Positions 5,807-5,881 of a stretch of DNA of 5,881 nt are shown here, in pieces. The position numbers were made by a program, and so were the translations under genes. The stretch's first letter is position 1, and every line of letters starts with the position of its first letter. The stretch is taken from contig CANQIG010000131.1 of the NCBI GenBank assembly GCA_947623765.1, forward strand, positions 1 to 5,881. The letters are read 5' to 3'. The notes below the pieces were generated by a model, which had not been told where the DNA came from, made no database searches, and was given only the letters and a program-made list of their open reading frames with translations. Source of the stretch: an uncultured Clostridia bacterium (lineage in GTDB: Bacteria; Bacillota; Clostridia; Oscillospirales; Acutalibacteraceae).

Positions 5807-5881
5807 CCTGCGTGGACAAGTGGACCCGCGCCCGCGCGGCCCTGCTGGCTGGGGCGGACCTGGTGCTGGAGCTGCCCGCGC
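5806..5881 (+). CDS. tmcAL: tRNA(Met) cytidine acetate ligase TmcAL, internal fragment
   Basis: Reading from 5806, the frame gives A-C then VDKWTRARAALLAGADLV and L-E-L-P-A up to the window edge. This matches the TmcAL (YlbM) block that normally follows GNFVQRGEPA near residue 50, in the nucleotidyltransferase-like domain that activates acetate for acetylation of the wobble cytidine of elongator tRNA(Met). The N-terminal 45-50 residues, including the HxGH nucleotide-binding motif, are absent: a stop codon lies in frame at 5800-5802, and the DNA upstream codes for the ATPase-like protein on the other strand. The fragment is too short to judge function and continues to the right. The match rests on one conserved block, recalled rather than searched. 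Confidence 0.6.

Overview
The window is GC-rich and has clostridial (Firmicutes) gene content: an OmpR/PhoB-type two-component system, a VanZ-like membrane protein, two lipoproteins, the C-terminal domain of the ClpC adaptor MecA, and a piece of the tRNA(Met) cytidine acetate ligase TmcAL. With strong GGAGG-type ribosome binding sites and sigma-A promoters, this suggests a high-GC gut clostridium (Oscillospiraceae-like). That placement is inference. Genes are cut at both ends, so this may be a short metagenomic contig.

Left part (1-3035, minus strand): one apparent operon, read right to left. A promoter at 3035-3007 drives a leader of about 140 nt, which holds five tandem 11-bp repeats and a long hairpin. 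The leader is followed by a lipoprotein with four DxDxDG-type calcium-loop motifs (2857-1481), an OmpR-family response regulator (1414-710) and a membrane sensor histidine kinase with a HAMP domain (673 to the left edge, cut before the kinase core). The order suggests a surface lipoprotein co-expressed with the system that senses envelope conditions.

Middle (3099-4208, plus strand): a divergent promoter drives a two-gene unit, a VanZ-family protein and a small lipoprotein of unknown function. A hairpin terminator follows, set against an opposite-strand terminator, as expected between convergent genes.

Right part (4229-5881, mostly minus strand): this part looks rearranged. A P-type-ATPase-like membrane protein (5806-5204) lacks its upstream portion. 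Its last 33 or so codons, stop codon and downstream hairpin are repeated in about four tandem units of about 175 bp (4604-5303). Beyond the array lies only the C-terminal domain of MecA (4549-4229). At the far right, a plus-strand TmcAL fragment begins exactly where the ATPase-like homology stops, so two truncated genes meet head to head. This is either a real rearrangement breakpoint or an assembly chimera.
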